Below, piece by piece: positions 1 to 9,221 of a stretch of DNA of 64,000 bases (position 1 is the first letter of the stretch; every line of letters begins with the position of its first letter). Where the stretch lies: NCBI GenBank assembly GCA_045575975.1, contig JAZNFO010000034.1, positions 117,700 through 181,699 of the forward strand. Reading direction: 5' to 3'. Under the pieces are notes generated by a model. The model worked only from the letters and a program-made list of their open reading frames with translations, was not told where the DNA came from and ran no database searches. Made by a program: the position numbers and the translations under genes. The DNA comes from RGIG8709 sp045575975 (GTDB lineage Bacteria > Bacillota > Clostridia > Monoglobales > Monoglobaceae).

Positions 1-918
1 TCTTGATTCCTGTATCAGCCAAAGTCCCATAATATTTGTTAAAAATCTGATACTTCCTTCGCATCCACCCTCATTTGTATAGGAGGAAATAAGGCCTTTT
101 TTTGATATAACAGGATCTGAAAGTTCTGTTCCGAAAAGAGACCAGGTTCCACAGCTTATATACACAAAATCCTTATTTTTTATAGGGACAGACACAACTG
201 CAGAAGCTGTATCGTGAGATGCAACCGCAATAACTTCTACAGGCTCGACACCCAATTCTTCGCAAACTGAATCACTTAATCTGCCCACGACTGTACCTGC
301 AGGGACTATATCACATAAAATATCTTTTGGGATACCAACCCTGTTTAAAAGCTCATAATTCCAATCTCTTGAATACGGGTTTAGCATTTGTGAAGTTGAT
401 GCAATTGTATATTCACATTTTTTTACACCTGTCAGGAAATAGTTTAACAAATCGGGGATAAACAACATTTTATCCGCGCCGGTTAAGTCCTCTTTTCTAT
501 ATTTTTCAAGATAGTAAAGCTGAAAAAGTGTATTGAAATTAAGCATTTGTATGCCGGTTTCATTATAAAGTGTTTCTTTATCCAGAACTTCAAAAAATTC
601 ATCGGGGATATTATCGGTTCTGGAATCTCTGTAATGCACAGGATTTGATATAAGATTGCCATTTTTATCAAGCAAGCCAAAGTCAACACCCCAAGTATCA
701 ATGCCGATTTTATCAAAACCTCCTGCAAGTTTTGCCTTCACTATTCCCTGCTTAATCTGGTCATAAAGATAAAGTATATCCCAATAAAGTGTTCCGCACA
801 CATTTATACCGTTGTTTGAAAAACGGTGTATTTCTTCAAGTGTGATTTTACCATCTTTAAGTGTTGCCAAAATACCTCTTCCGCTTGAAGCTCCGAGATC
901 AAATGCAAGAACTCTCAT
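1..918 (-). CDS. rhaB: Rhamnulokinase (FGGY carbohydrate kinase), C-terminal part cut by window edge
   Basis: This kinase phosphorylates L-rhamnulose to L-rhamnulose-1-phosphate with ATP in the cytoplasm. The visible 306 residues begin MRVLAFDLGASSGRG, the FGGY N-terminal phosphate-binding strand. They continue with GIDTWGVDFGLLD, HYRDSRT and VASHDTASAV, and reach SCGTWSLFG, the start of the second actin-like domain. Full-length rhamnulokinases have about 460-490 residues, so roughly a third lies outside the window. It is in the same direction as, and directly downstream of, the AraC-type regulator, and faces away from the aldolase and isomerase that complete the pathway. The SD is GGGAGTGTC just before the ATG. 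Rhamnulokinase is favoured over xylulokinase or gluconokinase by the motif set and the neighbours. Confidence 0.9.
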   Translation of the reverse strand, partial: MRVLAFDLGASSGRGILATLKDGKITLEEIHRFSNNGINVCGTLYWDILYLYDQIKQGIVKAKLAGGFDKIGIDTWGVDFGLLDKNGNLISNPVHYRDSRTDNIPDEFFEVLDKETLYNETGIQMLNFNTLFQLYYLEKYRKEDLTGADKMLFIPDLLNYFLTGVKKCEYTIASTSQMLNPYSRDWNYELLNRVGIPKDILCDIVPAGTVVGRLSDSVCEELGVEPVEVIAVASHDTASAVVSVPIKNKDFVYISCGTWSLFGTELSDPVISKKGLISSYTNEGGCEGSIRFLTNIMGLWLIQESR

Positions 919-973
919 AAAAGACACTCCCTTCTGTTTTTATCGTATATACCGTGTATACCTAAAATAATTG

Positions 974-992
974 TGTGCAACTCTTGTGCAAC
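974..992. promoter_or_regulatory. Tandem TGTGCAAC half-sites upstream of rhaB
   Basis: TGTGCAAC occurs at 974-981 and again at 985-992, a direct repeat 11 bp apart in the short gap between the AraC-type gene and rhaB. Read on the minus strand the units begin GTTGC, the same core found in the repeats at 1876-1905. The likely role is a binding site through which the AraC-type regulator controls rhaB. This is inference from position and shared core. Confidence 0.45.
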
Positions 993-996
993 ACTA

Positions 997-1821
997 TCAT
1001 TTTTCCGTTTTGCTCAATCTGTATTGTGATGGAGAGACTCCCGTTGTTTTTTTAAATAGCTTTGAAAAATGATAAACATCCCTGAGCCCTATGGAATTAG
1101 CTATGTTTTTAAAATCAATCCCCATAGTGATAAGAGCTTTGGCCTTTTTAACTCTGTATTCTGTCAGATACTCGTTTGGTGTTTTGCCTGTTTCTTTTTT
1201 GAAAATCTTATAAAAGTATGTGCGGTCGAGTCCGAGGTGGGTTGAAATATCATTAACACTAATACCCCGTCCATACTCATATTCAATATATGAGATTGCA
1301 TTTTTTACATGGTTTTTATAAGATGGAGTATATCTTTCTGTATATGTAGCTTTATTATCTATGTGTGATAAGCATTCGAGTATGCAGGAGGCAAGTCTTA
1401 ACTGTGAATATGTTTTTTCGTTTTCGTCAATATATTTCAGACAATCAATAATACTTGTAACAAAAGATTTGTCAACATTGTTTATTACAAGTTGGCTGTG
1501 CGATATGCCTATATTATTATAGAATTTATGTGCGAGTTTCCCTCCAAAGATAATCCAGCAAAATTCCCATGGATTTTCCTTGTTGGTATAATATTTCACT
1601 AAATCGTCGGGATAGATGGCAAAAACATCACCTTTTTTCAGAGAGTACTTATGTCCGTCTGTTTCGTAGTATCCTTCGCCTGAAATAATGTAGTGTAAAA
1701 TATATTTTTTTCTGACTCCCGGACCCTCTGAAAAATTGGAGGGACACTTTTCGTGACCGCAACCGAACAAACTCAGTTCATCATCCTGGTTGTAATGTGG
1801 GTTATAAAAAATTCTTTTCAT
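997..1821 (-). CDS. AraC-family transcriptional regulator, likely rhamnose-responsive
   Basis: A 274-residue regulator with an N-terminal cupin-like sensor domain (about residues 20-140, including HYIISGEGYYETDGHKY) and a C-terminal AraC double helix-turn-helix. The second HTH carries the family signature region DVYHFSKLFKKTTGVSPSQY near residues 248-267. It lies between rhaB and the divergent isomerase, aldolase and rhamnosidase genes, so it most probably senses rhamnose or rhamnulose and activates both sides. The ATG at 1821 is preceded by an AAAGAGAGGATGCC-type ribosome-binding site. Direct repeats of a GTTGC core lie upstream of this gene and upstream of rhaB. The effector is inferred from neighbours, not read from the sequence. 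Confidence 0.88.
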   Translation of the reverse strand: MKRIFYNPHYNQDDELSLFGCGHEKCPSNFSEGPGVRKKYILHYIISGEGYYETDGHKYSLKKGDVFAIYPDDLVKYYTNKENPWEFCWIIFGGKLAHKFYNNIGISHSQLVINNVDKSFVTSIIDCLKYIDENEKTYSQLRLASCILECLSHIDNKATYTERYTPSYKNHVKNAISYIEYEYGRGISVNDISTHLGLDRTYFYKIFKKETGKTPNEYLTEYRVKKAKALITMGIDFKNIANSIGLRDVYHFSKLFKKTTGVSPSQYRLSKTEK

Positions 1822-1875
1822 AACGGCATCCTCTCTTTTTATCTATTATAATCATTATAACAATAAAATCAACTT

Positions 1876-1905
1876 TAAGCAACAAATATACAAAAATAAG
1901 CAACA
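1876..1905. promoter_or_regulatory. AraC-type operator: TAAGCAACA repeated at 21 bp
   Basis: TAAGCAACA occurs at 1876-1884 and 1897-1905, exactly 21 bp apart (two helical turns), followed in both cases by an AT-rich stretch. This is the geometry typical of AraC-family binding sites. It lies between the divergent regulator and isomerase genes. A TATAAT at 1937-1942 with a weak TTTATA at 1914-1919 would be the promoter for the plus-strand operon just downstream. Confidence 0.5.
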
Positions 1906-1971
1906 TATTTATATTTATAAATATTATGACGATTGATATAATAAAATAAAAAATACGAAAGGCAGATTATC

Positions 1972-2946
1972 ATGAATATAAAATATTCCGTGTTTATTTC
2001 CAATGTTGCTTCCTGCAATGACAGATATTGCGCAGCGTATGGAAGAGCGTTTTCAATCGAAGAAATGTTCCAGAGAGTCAAGAGTATTCCAAGTATTACT
2101 GCGGTGGATATTGTTCTGACTGAAAATTTTAAAAATAACCTTGATGTAGTAAGAAAGTGTTTAAAAGAAACAGGGCTTGAGGTTGGTTCCATTGCGGTGG
2201 ACACCTTTGCCAACCCTCTTTATAAAAAGGGCAGTTTTTCGTCGACTGAGCATGATGTGCGCAGGCGTGCCATTGATGATGCCAAGCAGGCGATAGATTT
2301 TGCCGCAGAGATTGGATGCAAAATCGTAACTGTTTGGCCGGGACAGGATGGCTATGATTATATTTTTGCTGCTGACTATATTAAGGAACGCCAGTTATTT
2401 GCTGATGCCATAGAAGAACTTTGTTGCTATAATCCAAACATTGATATTACGCTGGAATACAAACTCAAAGAACCCCGCACACATTCATATATCAGTACGG
2501 TAGGGGCAACGCTGTTAATGATTGAAAAGATTGGGCTTCCTAACTGTGGCGTTGCCCTTGATTATGGACACGCAGCTCTTGGATATGAGACAGCTGCTGA
2601 GGCGGTCGCAATGTGTCATATGTATGGCAATCGACTCAAGCACATTCATATCAACGATAACTATCGTTTGTGGGATGATGATATGATTGTGGGAAGCGTA
2701 CATACTTTGGAATATCTGGAGTTTTTCTACTGGTTAAAGAGAACAGGATATGAAGGGTATATTGTCATAGATCAGTTCCCTTACCGTGAGGATGGAAGAG
2801 ATGCTGTTGCTGAGAGTGCTGAGTGGCTAAATGTGCTTCAGGAGACTGCGGCACGCATTAATGATGAAGAAGCGGAGAGAGTTCTTGCTGCCCGTGATGG
2901 AGTGGAAGCCAGCCGCTTTATGAGAAAGGTGATGTTTGGAAAATGA
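1972..2946 (+). CDS. TIM-barrel sugar isomerase/epimerase (xylose isomerase-like), probable L-rhamnose isomerase
   Basis: A 324-residue protein of the xylose isomerase-like TIM-barrel superfamily. Motifs expected for the metal site are visible in order: LEYK near residue 163, ALDYGHA near 194, HIHINDNY near 223 and a late VIDQFPY. The segment TVWPGQDGYDY matches sugar isomerases of the L-rhamnose isomerase type. Its partners here are rhamnulokinase, rhamnulose-phosphate aldolase and rhamnosidase. No classical RhaA isomerase is visible, so this protein probably supplies the rhamnose-to-rhamnulose step. Its stop overlaps the next start (GAAAATGAGAG), indicating one operon. A related epimerase activity cannot be excluded. 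Confidence 0.75.
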   Translation: MNIKYSVFISNVASCNDRYCAAYGRAFSIEEMFQRVKSIPSITAVDIVLTENFKNNLDVVRKCLKETGLEVGSIAVDTFANPLYKKGSFSSTEHDVRRRAIDDAKQAIDFAAEIGCKIVTVWPGQDGYDYIFAADYIKERQLFADAIEELCCYNPNIDITLEYKLKEPRTHSYISTVGATLLMIEKIGLPNCGVALDYGHAALGYETAAEAVAMCHMYGNRLKHIHINDNYRLWDDDMIVGSVHTLEYLEFFYWLKRTGYEGYIVIDQFPYREDGRDAVAESAEWLNVLQETAARINDEEAERVLAARDGVEASRFMRKVMFGK

Positions 2947-3755
2947 GAGAAATGAATATAGTAAATGCACCATTTATGCGCGAATTATGCGATATGACTG
3001 ACAATATGTATCGTCTTGGTTGGAATGAGCGAAACGGAGGGAACATAAGTATTTTGCTCAGCGATGAAGAAGTAGCTCCCTATGTGCAAGACAAGGAGAT
3101 TATCAGGGACTTGCCTTTAGAGGTAGCTTTTCCTGAATTTTCCGGTCGGTATTTTATTGTGACGGGAACAGGTAAATATTTTAAGAATATTTCAAAGGAT
3201 CCTGCATTTAATGTGGGGCTGATTCGTATTTCCGAAGATGGAAAGTGCGGTCATCTGCTTTGGGGATTTACAGACAACGGCACTTTTACCAGTGAGATTA
3301 TTATGCACCTTGGAGCGCATAGCAGGAGATTGAAAAAAGACCCTCATCACCGCGTGGTTATGCATGCTCACCCAACAGCAACAGTTTCAATGACGCATAT
3401 TCACGATTGGGATGAAAAATCCTTTACCAAGACATTGTGGGGTACTTGCACGGAATGTATTGTAATTTTTCCAGAAGGGGTTGCAGTGCTTCCCTGGATG
3501 GTTAGCAGCAGTGCATCCATCGGTCTTGCGTCAGCAGAAAAATTTGATGAGTTCCGCATTCTGATTTGGGCACTTCACGGGTGTACTGTAACAGGCTCAT
3601 CTCTTGATGAGGCATTTGGCTTACTTGAAACTGTTGAAAAGGCTGCACAAATTTACATAAATGTGGTTGGCAAACAGAGAGCGCATATTGATGATGATAT
3701 GCTTCGTCAGGTTGCAGAGGCTTTCAACCTTAATGTTCGTGATGGATGGATTTAA
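2943..3755 (+). CDS. rhaD: Rhamnulose-1-phosphate aldolase (class II aldolase family)
   Basis: A 270-residue class II zinc aldolase that splits L-rhamnulose-1-phosphate into dihydroxyacetone phosphate and L-lactaldehyde. The N-terminal WNERNGGNIS segment is the phosphate-binding region. VVMHAHPTATVSMTH supplies two zinc histidines, and LWALHGCTVTGSSLDEAF-like sequence near residue 208 supplies the third. Length and motif order match RhaD rather than the shorter FucA. The start overlaps the stop of the isomerase gene by four bases, so the two are translationally coupled. It completes a minimal rhamnose pathway with the flanking kinase and isomerase. Confidence 0.9.
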   Translation: MREMNIVNAPFMRELCDMTDNMYRLGWNERNGGNISILLSDEEVAPYVQDKEIIRDLPLEVAFPEFSGRYFIVTGTGKYFKNISKDPAFNVGLIRISEDGKCGHLLWGFTDNGTFTSEIIMHLGAHSRRLKKDPHHRVVMHAHPTATVSMTHIHDWDEKSFTKTLWGTCTECIVIFPEGVAVLPWMVSSSASIGLASAEKFDEFRILIWALHGCTVTGSSLDEAFGLLETVEKAAQIYINVVGKQRAHIDDDMLRQVAEAFNLNVRDGWI

Positions 3756-3809
3756 TAACAATAAAATATAATTGCTCAGACAAAAACAAAAAAAGAAAAG
3801 AGGAATTTT

Positions 3810-5753
3810 ATGGCTTTATGGATGTGGAAATACGGAGATTTTGAATTTTATCATGGTATGCATTATATGCTGTCCCGTGAAGAACGCGGTAACTCTTGTG
3901 TGCCGGCTTTTTATAAAATACCTCGTCATAGCGCATCAGTTCGTTTTATGAAAAGTGTCATTCTGGACAAGGAGGAGACTATCACTATTGTCAGCGAAGG
4001 GGTATACTGTCTGTCAATAGATGGTGTTCGTCAGAAACCCCAGGAACAATATCTTATTCCCGCAGGAGAACATAGTCTTACTATTTCGGTCGGCAACGCA
4101 AATGGTATGTGTGCCTTGTGGGTTGAAGGAAAAACTATCGTCAGTGACGAAAGCTGGACCGCAAATGTTTATGATAATGACGAGTTCCCGGTTGGCACCT
4201 CTATTCTCTGTAATGACCGCAACTGCTGCCCGGGAGATTTTCAGTTTCCTGAGGAAGAATGTCCTGCGGTCAGAGATGAGATAATAAAAGGTGAGCGCAT
4301 TATTGATTTCGGACGGGAAAGCATTGTGCATCTTTTTCTTACGGATGTAAAGGGTGAAATATCTGTTTTTTATGGCGAATCTCTTGAAGAGACCTACAGT
4401 GACCGTTGTGTTATAGTTGACCATGTAAAAGAGGATACTGAGCTTCATCTGAGAGCTTGTCGCTATCTGCGGTTCACGGGTGCGGTAGATTTCACTTTCC
4501 GTGCCACCATGCCAATATTACCACAGTCTAAGGCCTCGTTTTCCGGTGATAAAAAATTGACTGAAATCTGGCAAACTGCCGCTTACACATTGGCTCTTTG
4601 CAGTCGTCTTTTCTATCTGGATGGTATAAAGCGAGATCGTTGGCCATGGGCAGGAGACAGCTATATTTCTATGCATGCGGATGCCTATAGCTTTGCAGAT
4701 ACGGACATTATGCGTCGCACTATGCTTGTGCTTCGTGGTGAATCGGATGTACACTATCCTGTTAATAATATCTTAGAATTCTCATTTTATTGGTGTATGA
4801 TGCTTGCAGATTATTATACCTATACGAATGACCTGGATTTTATTTGTCGCAACTATGAAAACGCCCGCCGCTTAATAGAATATTATATTGAAAAAAGAGA
4901 TAGCCACGGTTTTATTCCACCAATGCCGGGTGTCTGGTTGTTTATTGATTGGCATCCTATGGACAAAAATGGTGATGTATGTGTGGTGCAAATGCTTTTT
5001 TACCGTTCTCTTTGTGCTATGTCAGAAATTGCCACACTTTGCAAAATGACAGATGATGCCGAACGATATAGTGCTATGGCGAGCGAACTTGCAACAAAAA
5101 TCGAAGAAGCTTTTTGGAGAGATGATTTAGGGGCATATGTTTCTGTTTTTCGTGAAAATGAAAAAATAAACGAGGTGCGCCGTCATCAAAACATTCTGGC
5201 AATTCTTTTTGGTCTTGCAGACGAAAACCGTGCTGCCGGAATTCTGGAAACGGTGTTGCACAACCCCGAAATTCCGCCACTCACAACATCGTTCTACAAA
5301 TTCTTTGAATATGATGTTCTTTGTCGATATGGCTTTATTAAGGAAGCTTTTTCAGAAATCCGCCGTTACTATGGCGGTATGCTTGAACTTGGGGCAACTT
5401 CTTTCTGGGAAGAATTTAACGAAAATGAAGAGGGCGTTGAACATTATGCTATGTATGGCGACCCCTTTGACCGCAGTTTATGTCATGCGTGGGGAGCAAG
5501 CTCGCTTTATTTTATTGGTCGCTATCTGGCAGGTGTTAAGCCGCTTTTACCGGGATGGCAGAAATATGAGGTTAAACCGTGTTTAACAATGGGCGATTTT
5601 TCCGCCACGGTGCCGATAGGCGACGGATGTGTTAATATAGTGCTTGAAAATGGAACTTTAACTGTTTTATCCGACCGTGACGACGGATGCCTGATGGTCG
5701 GACAAAAAACCTGCCAAATTCCCAAAAATCAGAAAATTACAATAAAGGTATAA
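3810..5753 (+). CDS. Alpha-L-rhamnosidase, GH78-type, cytoplasmic
   Basis: A 647-residue glycoside hydrolase that would release L-rhamnose from rhamnosides. An N-terminal beta-rich part (to about residue 240) precedes an alpha/alpha six-hairpin barrel. The GH78 signature DGIKRDRWPWAGD sits near residues 271-283 and carries acidic catalytic candidates. GATSFWEEF near 530 supplies the second conserved glutamate region. A C-terminal beta domain follows. There is no signal peptide or SLH module, so it probably acts on imported oligosaccharides. It follows rhaD by 54 bp with an AGAGGAATTTT ribosome-binding site and no terminator, consistent with one rhamnose operon. Confidence 0.85.
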   Translation: MALWMWKYGDFEFYHGMHYMLSREERGNSCVPAFYKIPRHSASVRFMKSVILDKEETITIVSEGVYCLSIDGVRQKPQEQYLIPAGEHSLTISVGNANGMCALWVEGKTIVSDESWTANVYDNDEFPVGTSILCNDRNCCPGDFQFPEEECPAVRDEIIKGERIIDFGRESIVHLFLTDVKGEISVFYGESLEETYSDRCVIVDHVKEDTELHLRACRYLRFTGAVDFTFRATMPILPQSKASFSGDKKLTEIWQTAAYTLALCSRLFYLDGIKRDRWPWAGDSYISMHADAYSFADTDIMRRTMLVLRGESDVHYPVNNILEFSFYWCMMLADYYTYTNDLDFICRNYENARRLIEYYIEKRDSHGFIPPMPGVWLFIDWHPMDKNGDVCVVQMLFYRSLCAMSEIATLCKMTDDAERYSAMASELATKIEEAFWRDDLGAYVSVFRENEKINEVRRHQNILAILFGLADENRAAGILETVLHNPEIPPLTTSFYKFFEYDVLCRYGFIKEAFSEIRRYYGGMLELGATSFWEEFNENEEGVEHYAMYGDPFDRSLCHAWGASSLYFIGRYLAGVKPLLPGWQKYEVKPCLTMGDFSATVPIGDGCVNIVLENGTLTVLSDRDDGCLMVGQKTCQIPKNQKITIKV

Positions 5754-5887
5754 TTAGTCAAGAAGGGCGGAGGTTTTTAAGGCTGCGGATAAAAAATTAA
5801 AAAACTTTCCCAAGCTTTTCCTTACATAAAAATTCCTAAGGTGCACACAATAGGTTTGTAAATAAAACCAAAAGGAGCATTTATTAT

Positions 5888-6427
5888 ATGAAAGCAACAG
5901 GAATTGTAAGAAGAATAGACGACCTTGGTCGTGTGGTTATACCAAAAGAAATAAGAAGAACAATGCGTATTCGTGAGGGCGATCCGCTGGAAATCTACAC
6001 AGAAAGCGACGGAACAGTTATTTTTAAAAAATATTCACCTATCGGTGAGCTTGGAGAGTTTGCAAGCCAGTATGCTGAGGCTCTTGCGAAAACAACGGGT
6101 TTCCCTTGCTGTATCTCTGATAAAGATACGATTATTGCAGTTTCGGGAGCTTCTAAAAAGGAGCTTTCCGATAAAAAACTATCAACCGAGGCGGAAAAAA
6201 TTATGCACGGTAAAGTAGCTTTTACTGCACAGTCAGGGGATAAAAATATCAATGTGGTTGACGGAAACGAAAACTACAAGGCGGGGGTTATAGCACCCAT
6301 TGTCTATGACGGAGACGGAATCGGAACAGTTATGATAATCGCTCCTGATGAAAAAAGCTCTATGGGTGATGTGGAATCAAAGCTTGCGGAGGTTGCGGCA
6401 GGATTTCTTGGTAAAACAATGGAATAA
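5888..6427 (+). CDS. spoVT: Stage V sporulation protein T, AbrB-type regulator
   Basis: A 179-residue forespore transcription factor. Residues 1-50 form a swapped-hairpin AbrB domain (MKATGIVRRIDDLGRVVIPK). The remainder is a GAF-like domain (about 55-178), the architecture and length typical of SpoVT. The ribosome-binding site AAAGGAGC precedes the ATG. The gene stands alone in front of a strong terminator and next to a germinant-receptor operon. In known spore formers SpoVT tunes sigma-G-dependent genes, including germination genes; that role here is inferred from family and location. Confidence 0.93.
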   Translation: MKATGIVRRIDDLGRVVIPKEIRRTMRIREGDPLEIYTESDGTVIFKKYSPIGELGEFASQYAEALAKTTGFPCCISDKDTIIAVSGASKKELSDKKLSTEAEKIMHGKVAFTAQSGDKNINVVDGNENYKAGVIAPIVYDGDGIGTVMIIAPDEKSSMGDVESKLAEVAAGFLGKTME

Positions 6428-6430
6428 AAG

Positions 6431-6460
6431 AAAAAAGGATGTTTCCGGACATCCTTTTTT
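6431..6460 (+). terminator. Rho-independent terminator after spoVT
   Basis: GGATGT and ACATCC pair around a TTCCGG loop, with an A-run before and six T after the stem, right behind the spoVT stop codon. It rules out any gerA start upstream of about 6461. Confidence 0.9.
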
Positions 6461-6504
6461 GTATGTTTTTTTATCTTTTGGGAATAATTACATATGGTGA
6501 TATT

Positions 6505-8142
6505 ATGAATTTTAAAAAATATTTTATCTATACTCAGGAAGAAGAGTATGATTTTTCTCCCGAAAACGATTTGAAGAAAAATAATAATCCTGAAACCCCT
6601 TATATTTCAAACAATATAAAAAACAAAAATACAAGTGTTTACGAAAAGGGAACAGTCAGCACCTCCTGCAGAGAAAATCTTGATTTTATAAAGGATGCCT
6701 TTTCAAAGCCAAAAAATTTTGATCTCGTTATCAGGGAGTTTAAAATAAAAACCAAAGAAAAAGATCTTGATGCATTCCTGATATTCTATGACGGTCTTGT
6801 GAACAAAGAAATTATAAACAGAGACATTTTAAATCCTCTTATGACAGCTGAGCTAAAAGAGAATAAAAATATTGCAGAGGGGGTGTACGAGCATCTTATA
6901 ACCCAGGCACCCCTTTCCAAAGTCCGTGATATGAAAGCCATAATAGAAATGGTGGAATTTGGGAACTGTGCCGTGTTTGTTGACGAAGCGGACACATCCT
7001 TTGTTGCAGATGTTAAAGGCTGGAGCGGAAGAGGGGTTGGAAAGCCCATAACAGAGGCAGTGCTTTCGGGACCTCAGGAAGCATTTAATGAAGTTCTGCT
7101 TATAAATATTTCTATGGTTCGCAAAATTTTAAAGGATGCAAATGTGGTGGCGGAAAATATAACGGTGGGAACAAAAAGCAAAACCCCCTGTGCCCTTATG
7201 TATATAAACGGGGTTACAAATCATTCTCTTGTAAAAGAAGTAAAGAGAAGACTTCAGGGAATTGACACAGAATATATATTCTCATCCTCAGATATAGAAA
7301 TGTTTATAGAGGATTCAAGCTTTTTTCCTCTTCCCCAGATAGTAAAAACCGAACGCCCCGACAGAGCTGCGGCAATGCTTGCAGACGGAAAGGTTGTTAT
7401 AATTGTTCAGGGAAGTCCCTTTGTCCTTGTTCTTCCCGGAACGGGAGTGGACCTTGTTGAGGCATCCGAAGATAACTATGTGAGGGTTATGGAGGCAAAT
7501 TTTATGAGGTTTGTCCGCCTTATGGGAGTTTTGCTTGCCCTTTTTTTGCCCTGCACCTTTGTTGCGACGGTTCTTTATCATCATGACACTCTGCCAACAG
7601 ACCTTTTGTTTGCCATGGCGGCAACAAGGGAACAAATGCCTTTTCCCGTCACTTTAGAGCTTGTTATAATGCTTCTTGCTTTTGAACTTATAAAGGAAGC
7701 CTCTATCCGTATTCCCAATCCAATAGGTTCAACTCTTGGAATTGTTGGCGGTCTTATTTTAGGCCAGGCGGCAACGGAAGCGGGAATTGCAAGCCCTCTG
7801 CTTATAATTATAGTGTCTATTGCGGGGCTTGGCTCCTTTGCAGTTCCTTCTCTTGCACTTTCAAGAGCCATATCCATTATGCAGCTTTTGTTTGTTTTTT
7901 CTGCATCAATGGGAGGATTTCTCGGAATTGCCCTTTCAATATTTTTAAGCCTTGTTTATTTAACATCTCAGAAATCTGTGGGAGTGCCGTTTTTATCACC
8001 GCTTTCACCCAAGGCGAATAATTTTAATAACAACACCTTTTTTATAAGTCCCATCTGGAAAAGAGAGCTGCGACCTGAAAACTTAAAACCTCAGCAAAGA
8101 GAAAAACAACCTAAGGTCAGTATGAAATGGAGAAAAAAATAA
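6505..8142 (+). CDS. gerA: Spore germinant receptor subunit A (GerA family)
   Basis: A 545-residue inner spore membrane protein. An N-terminal soluble domain (about 1-310) contains the family's conserved region around CAVFVDEADTSFVADVKGW. It is followed by about five membrane segments in residues 340-500, including MRFVRLMGVLLALFLPC and the alanine-rich LVIMLLAFELIKEASIRIP. The ATG at 6505 is chosen because an earlier in-frame ATG lies inside the spoVT terminator. It overlaps gerB (TAATG), and with gerB and gerC forms the standard three-subunit receptor that senses nutrient germinants. The ligand cannot be read from the sequence. Confidence 0.93.
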   Translation: MNFKKYFIYTQEEEYDFSPENDLKKNNNPETPYISNNIKNKNTSVYEKGTVSTSCRENLDFIKDAFSKPKNFDLVIREFKIKTKEKDLDAFLIFYDGLVNKEIINRDILNPLMTAELKENKNIAEGVYEHLITQAPLSKVRDMKAIIEMVEFGNCAVFVDEADTSFVADVKGWSGRGVGKPITEAVLSGPQEAFNEVLLINISMVRKILKDANVVAENITVGTKSKTPCALMYINGVTNHSLVKEVKRRLQGIDTEYIFSSSDIEMFIEDSSFFPLPQIVKTERPDRAAAMLADGKVVIIVQGSPFVLVLPGTGVDLVEASEDNYVRVMEANFMRFVRLMGVLLALFLPCTFVATVLYHHDTLPTDLLFAMAATREQMPFPVTLELVIMLLAFELIKEASIRIPNPIGSTLGIVGGLILGQAATEAGIASPLLIIIVSIAGLGSFAVPSLALSRAISIMQLLFVFSASMGGFLGIALSIFLSLVYLTSQKSVGVPFLSPLSPKANNFNNNTFFISPIWKRELRPENLKPQQREKQPKVSMKWRKK

Positions 8143-9221
8143 TGAGAGAAAAACATATTTTCAGCGGTTTTGAGCTATCCTGCCTGACCGTTAATTTGAT
8201 AATTTATAAAAGCTTTACGGATATTCCGAGAAGATTTCTGGAGGGAGCGGGGGCATCAAGCTTCTTGTCTGCCCTGATTTCTGCAGGGATTGCCTATCTG
8301 GTTATATGGTTTTTGCCTGTTATATACAGGGAGACAAAGCTTTCAGATGTTTTTTCTTCTGCCGAAACAAAGCTTCCAAAAGGAATAAGCTCCCTTTTTG
8401 CGGTAATAATAGCCGTGTATCTTATACTGTCTGCCTCCCGTTCTATTCTGGGAGTATCAACCTTTGCGGGAATGTCTGCCTATCCTCTTGCACCTTTTGT
8501 TTTTATAGCTCTTTATTTTGCATTTTCTGCTATCATTTCTTCTTTCAGAGGACTTGACGGAATTATAAGAGCCCACAGTATAATAGTGCCTTTTTGCGTT
8601 GTTATGACTCTGGTGCTTCTTGTTGCCATTTTTCGTGAGGCGGATGTTATAAATTTGTTTCCTGTTTTTGGAAACGGAGTCTATAACACATTGAAAACTG
8701 CGGTTTTCAATGTTTCCTATTATTTTGATTTTATTCTTCTGTTTCTTTTGTTCCCTTATATAAAAAATGACGGTTATTATGTGAAAACCATAAGAATTTC
8801 AGGGGCAGTTGGAATACTTATAAATCTTTTTGTAATGCTGTCAGCAAACCTGATTTTGCCTTATCCCGTATCGGGAGAGATAAAATATCCCCTATATCAG
8901 ATAATGAAATCCGTTTATTTTGGCAGATTTTTTCAAAGAATAGATGCTTTTTATCTTTTGTCCGCTTCTCTTTCGGGAATGGCATATATTTCTTTCAATA
9001 TTTTTCTTTGCTCCTATGTTTTGAAAAAGGCATTTTTCCTTTCTGCAAACAGACCATTAGTTCCTTTGATTGCAATACTTTCCCTGCTTTTTGCACTTAT
9101 GGGGCAGAAGGATATTTTTCCCGGCCAAAGCACGGTTTTAAATATAACGGAGCTTATAACCTGCTTTATAATAATTCTGGTGCCTTTTTTAAAGCTTTTA
9201 AAAAGGGGGGATGAGGAATGA
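8142..9221 (+). CDS. gerB: Spore germination permease-like subunit B (GerB family)
   Basis: A 359-residue integral membrane protein of the APC-like endospore germination permease family, with roughly ten hydrophobic segments spread over its length. The start MREKHIFSGFEL is placed at the ATG overlapping the gerA stop, with GGAG ten bases upstream. An ATG 15 bases earlier is possible. It overlaps gerC by ATGA. In the receptor, GerB-type subunits form the ligand-binding membrane part. Confidence 0.92.
   Translation: MREKHIFSGFELSCLTVNLIIYKSFTDIPRRFLEGAGASSFLSALISAGIAYLVIWFLPVIYRETKLSDVFSSAETKLPKGISSLFAVIIAVYLILSASRSILGVSTFAGMSAYPLAPFVFIALYFAFSAIISSFRGLDGIIRAHSIIVPFCVVMTLVLLVAIFREADVINLFPVFGNGVYNTLKTAVFNVSYYFDFILLFLLFPYIKNDGYYVKTIRISGAVGILINLFVMLSANLILPYPVSGEIKYPLYQIMKSVYFGRFFQRIDAFYLLSASLSGMAYISFNIFLCSYVLKKAFFLSANRPLVPLIAILSLLFALMGQKDIFPGQSTVLNITELITCFIIILVPFLKLLKRGDEE

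Noticed and set aside
6439..6504. Earlier start for gerA
   Set aside because: It would place the start inside the spoVT terminator stem, and a better start with GGTGAT upstream lies at 6505.
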